DNA of 5,614 bases, taken from the NCBI GenBank assembly GCA_029261675.1, contig JAJDBA010000101.1, forward strand, positions 1 to 5,614, in the 5' to 3' direction. The notes below the pieces were generated by a model. It made no database searches and was not told where the DNA came from. It saw only the letters and a list, made by a program, of their open reading frames with translations. The DNA is from Nitrospinaceae bacterium. Lineage in GTDB: Bacteria; Nitrospinota; Nitrospinia; Nitrospinales; VA-1. Positions 5,068 to 5,614 of this stretch are shown piece by piece (the first letter of the stretch is position 1; the number at the start of each line of letters is the position of its first letter). The position numbers and the translations under genes were made by a program.

Positions 5068-5614
5068 TTAGCGGTCGAAGAAGTGGAAAACTTCACCGCC
5101 GTTAATCGGCAGAGGTTTCTTGTTATAGTCGAGAGGGTGATCAATGCCCGGTTGAATGGTTCCATCTACAGAATAGGGACCGCTGTTAGCCCAGTAATTT
5201 CTTTTCCGGGTATCCATGAACTTGATGCTGGTGATGTACTTGATATTTTTGTAGCCGTATTTAAACGGCGCGATCAACCGCAACGGATAACCATGGTCTT
5301 TGCTTAAAGATTTTCCGTTCATACGCAAAACAAATAACACACGCGGACGCAACAGCTCTTCGATAGCAAAACTTTCGTAATAGGAATCAGCAGACTGAAT
5401 ATAAACAAATTTCGCGGCGGGGTCTGGCTGAACCTTTTTCATCAACTCCGAAAACTGAAAGCCTTGCCACTCTGCTTTTGCCGACCAGCATTCAACGCAC
5501 TTGAGGCGAGAAACCTGGGTAAACATTTTTAACCCAAATAAATCTTCATAGCTGAATCCTACAGGGTTCTTCACCATACCGCCAACGGCCAAGCCCCAAG
5601 CACTCATATCCACC
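5068..5614 (-). CDS. sulfite-oxidase-family molybdopterin-binding protein, C-terminal part
   Basis: About 181 residues are visible; the frame stays open to the right edge, so the N-terminus is outside the window. The codon at 5611-5613 is GTG but should not be taken as the start. The sequence follows the oxidoreductase molybdopterin-binding (PF00174, SUOX/YedY) pattern: a WGLAVGGMVKNP strand, a SYEDL segment, then RLKCVECWS, whose Cys at 5497-5499 is the expected molybdenum ligand. KDHGYPLRLIAP, the YGYKNIKYITSIKF strand and NYWANSGPYS follow. These enzymes use Mo-pterin to oxidise sulfite or reduce sulfoxides in the periplasm. The protein ends at VFHFFDR without the extra C-terminal dimerisation domain of eukaryotic-type sulfite oxidases. 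A second Cys three residues after the ligand (CVEC) replaces the commoner small residue. Its substrate is unknown. The SUMF1 lipoprotein follows 64 bp downstream. Confidence 0.88.
   Translation of the reverse strand, partial: VDMSAWGLAVGGMVKNPVGFSYEDLFGLKMFTQVSRLKCVECWSAKAEWQGFQFSELMKKVQPDPAAKFVYIQSADSYYESFAIEELLRPRVLFVLRMNGKSLSKDHGYPLRLIAPFKYGYKNIKYITSIKFMDTRKRNYWANSGPYSVDGTIQPGIDHPLDYNKKPLPINGGEVFHFFDR

Noticed and set aside
1..5614. CRISPR arrays, tRNA or rRNA genes, insertion sequences, transposase fragments
   Set aside because: No regularly spaced identical repeats, no recognisable tRNA or rRNA segments, and no transposase-like reading frames or terminal inverted repeats were seen.

Overview
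The window looks like ordinary, gene-dense bacterial chromosome of moderate GC (mid-40s percent, judged by eye). The organism is Gram-negative in style: it has two lipoprotein-type signal peptides, a periplasmic-type TlpA thioredoxin, a CcdA-type membrane protein and a sulfite-oxidase-family molybdoenzyme. Several SUMF1-domain proteins mixed with periplasmic redox genes would fit an environmental chemolithotroph or anaerobe (Nitrospinota- or delta-proteobacteria-like). That taxonomic guess is weak, because nothing in the window is a taxonomic marker.

Region 1 (1-1264, plus strand) is an iron-sulfur and sulfur-handling block. It holds the C-terminal tail of a plant-type [2Fe-2S] ferredoxin, an M67 (JAMM) metallopeptidase with an intact zinc motif, a YfhL-like 2x[4Fe-4S] ferredoxin and a stand-alone NifU C-terminal-domain (Nfu-type) Fe-S scaffold or carrier. 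Together they suggest Fe-S assembly, sulfur transfer and low-potential electron transfer.

Region 2 (1330-3605, plus strand) is a two-gene periplasmic thiol-redox unit. An exported TlpA/ResA-like thioredoxin (WCGPC) is followed, with its stop codon overlapping the next ribosome-binding site, by a 582-residue fusion. The fusion joins a signal peptide and SUMF1 (formylglycine-generating-enzyme-like) domain to a six-helix CcdA/DsbD-type transporter domain that keeps both redox cysteines. This fusion is the most unusual object in the window. The SUMF1 part lacks the cysteines needed for formylglycine formation but keeps the pair expected to form a structural disulfide.

Region 3 (3606-3788) is a short intergenic stretch with a degenerate 61-bp-period direct repeat and a possible promoter lying almost on top of the next start. 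Region 4 (3789-4265, plus strand) encodes a small DUF4410-like lipoprotein.

Region 5 (4287-5614, minus strand) converges on region 4. A sulfite-oxidase-family molybdopterin protein enters from beyond the right edge and is followed by a second SUMF1 protein, this one a lipoprotein. Its likely start is GTG 5003, not the ATG at 5165. A GC-rich hairpin sits between the two genes.

Overall the window moves from cytoplasmic Fe-S and sulfur metabolism to envelope redox chemistry. Two separate SUMF1-domain proteins are each tied to a redox partner: one covalently to CcdA, the other by operon to a molybdoenzyme.
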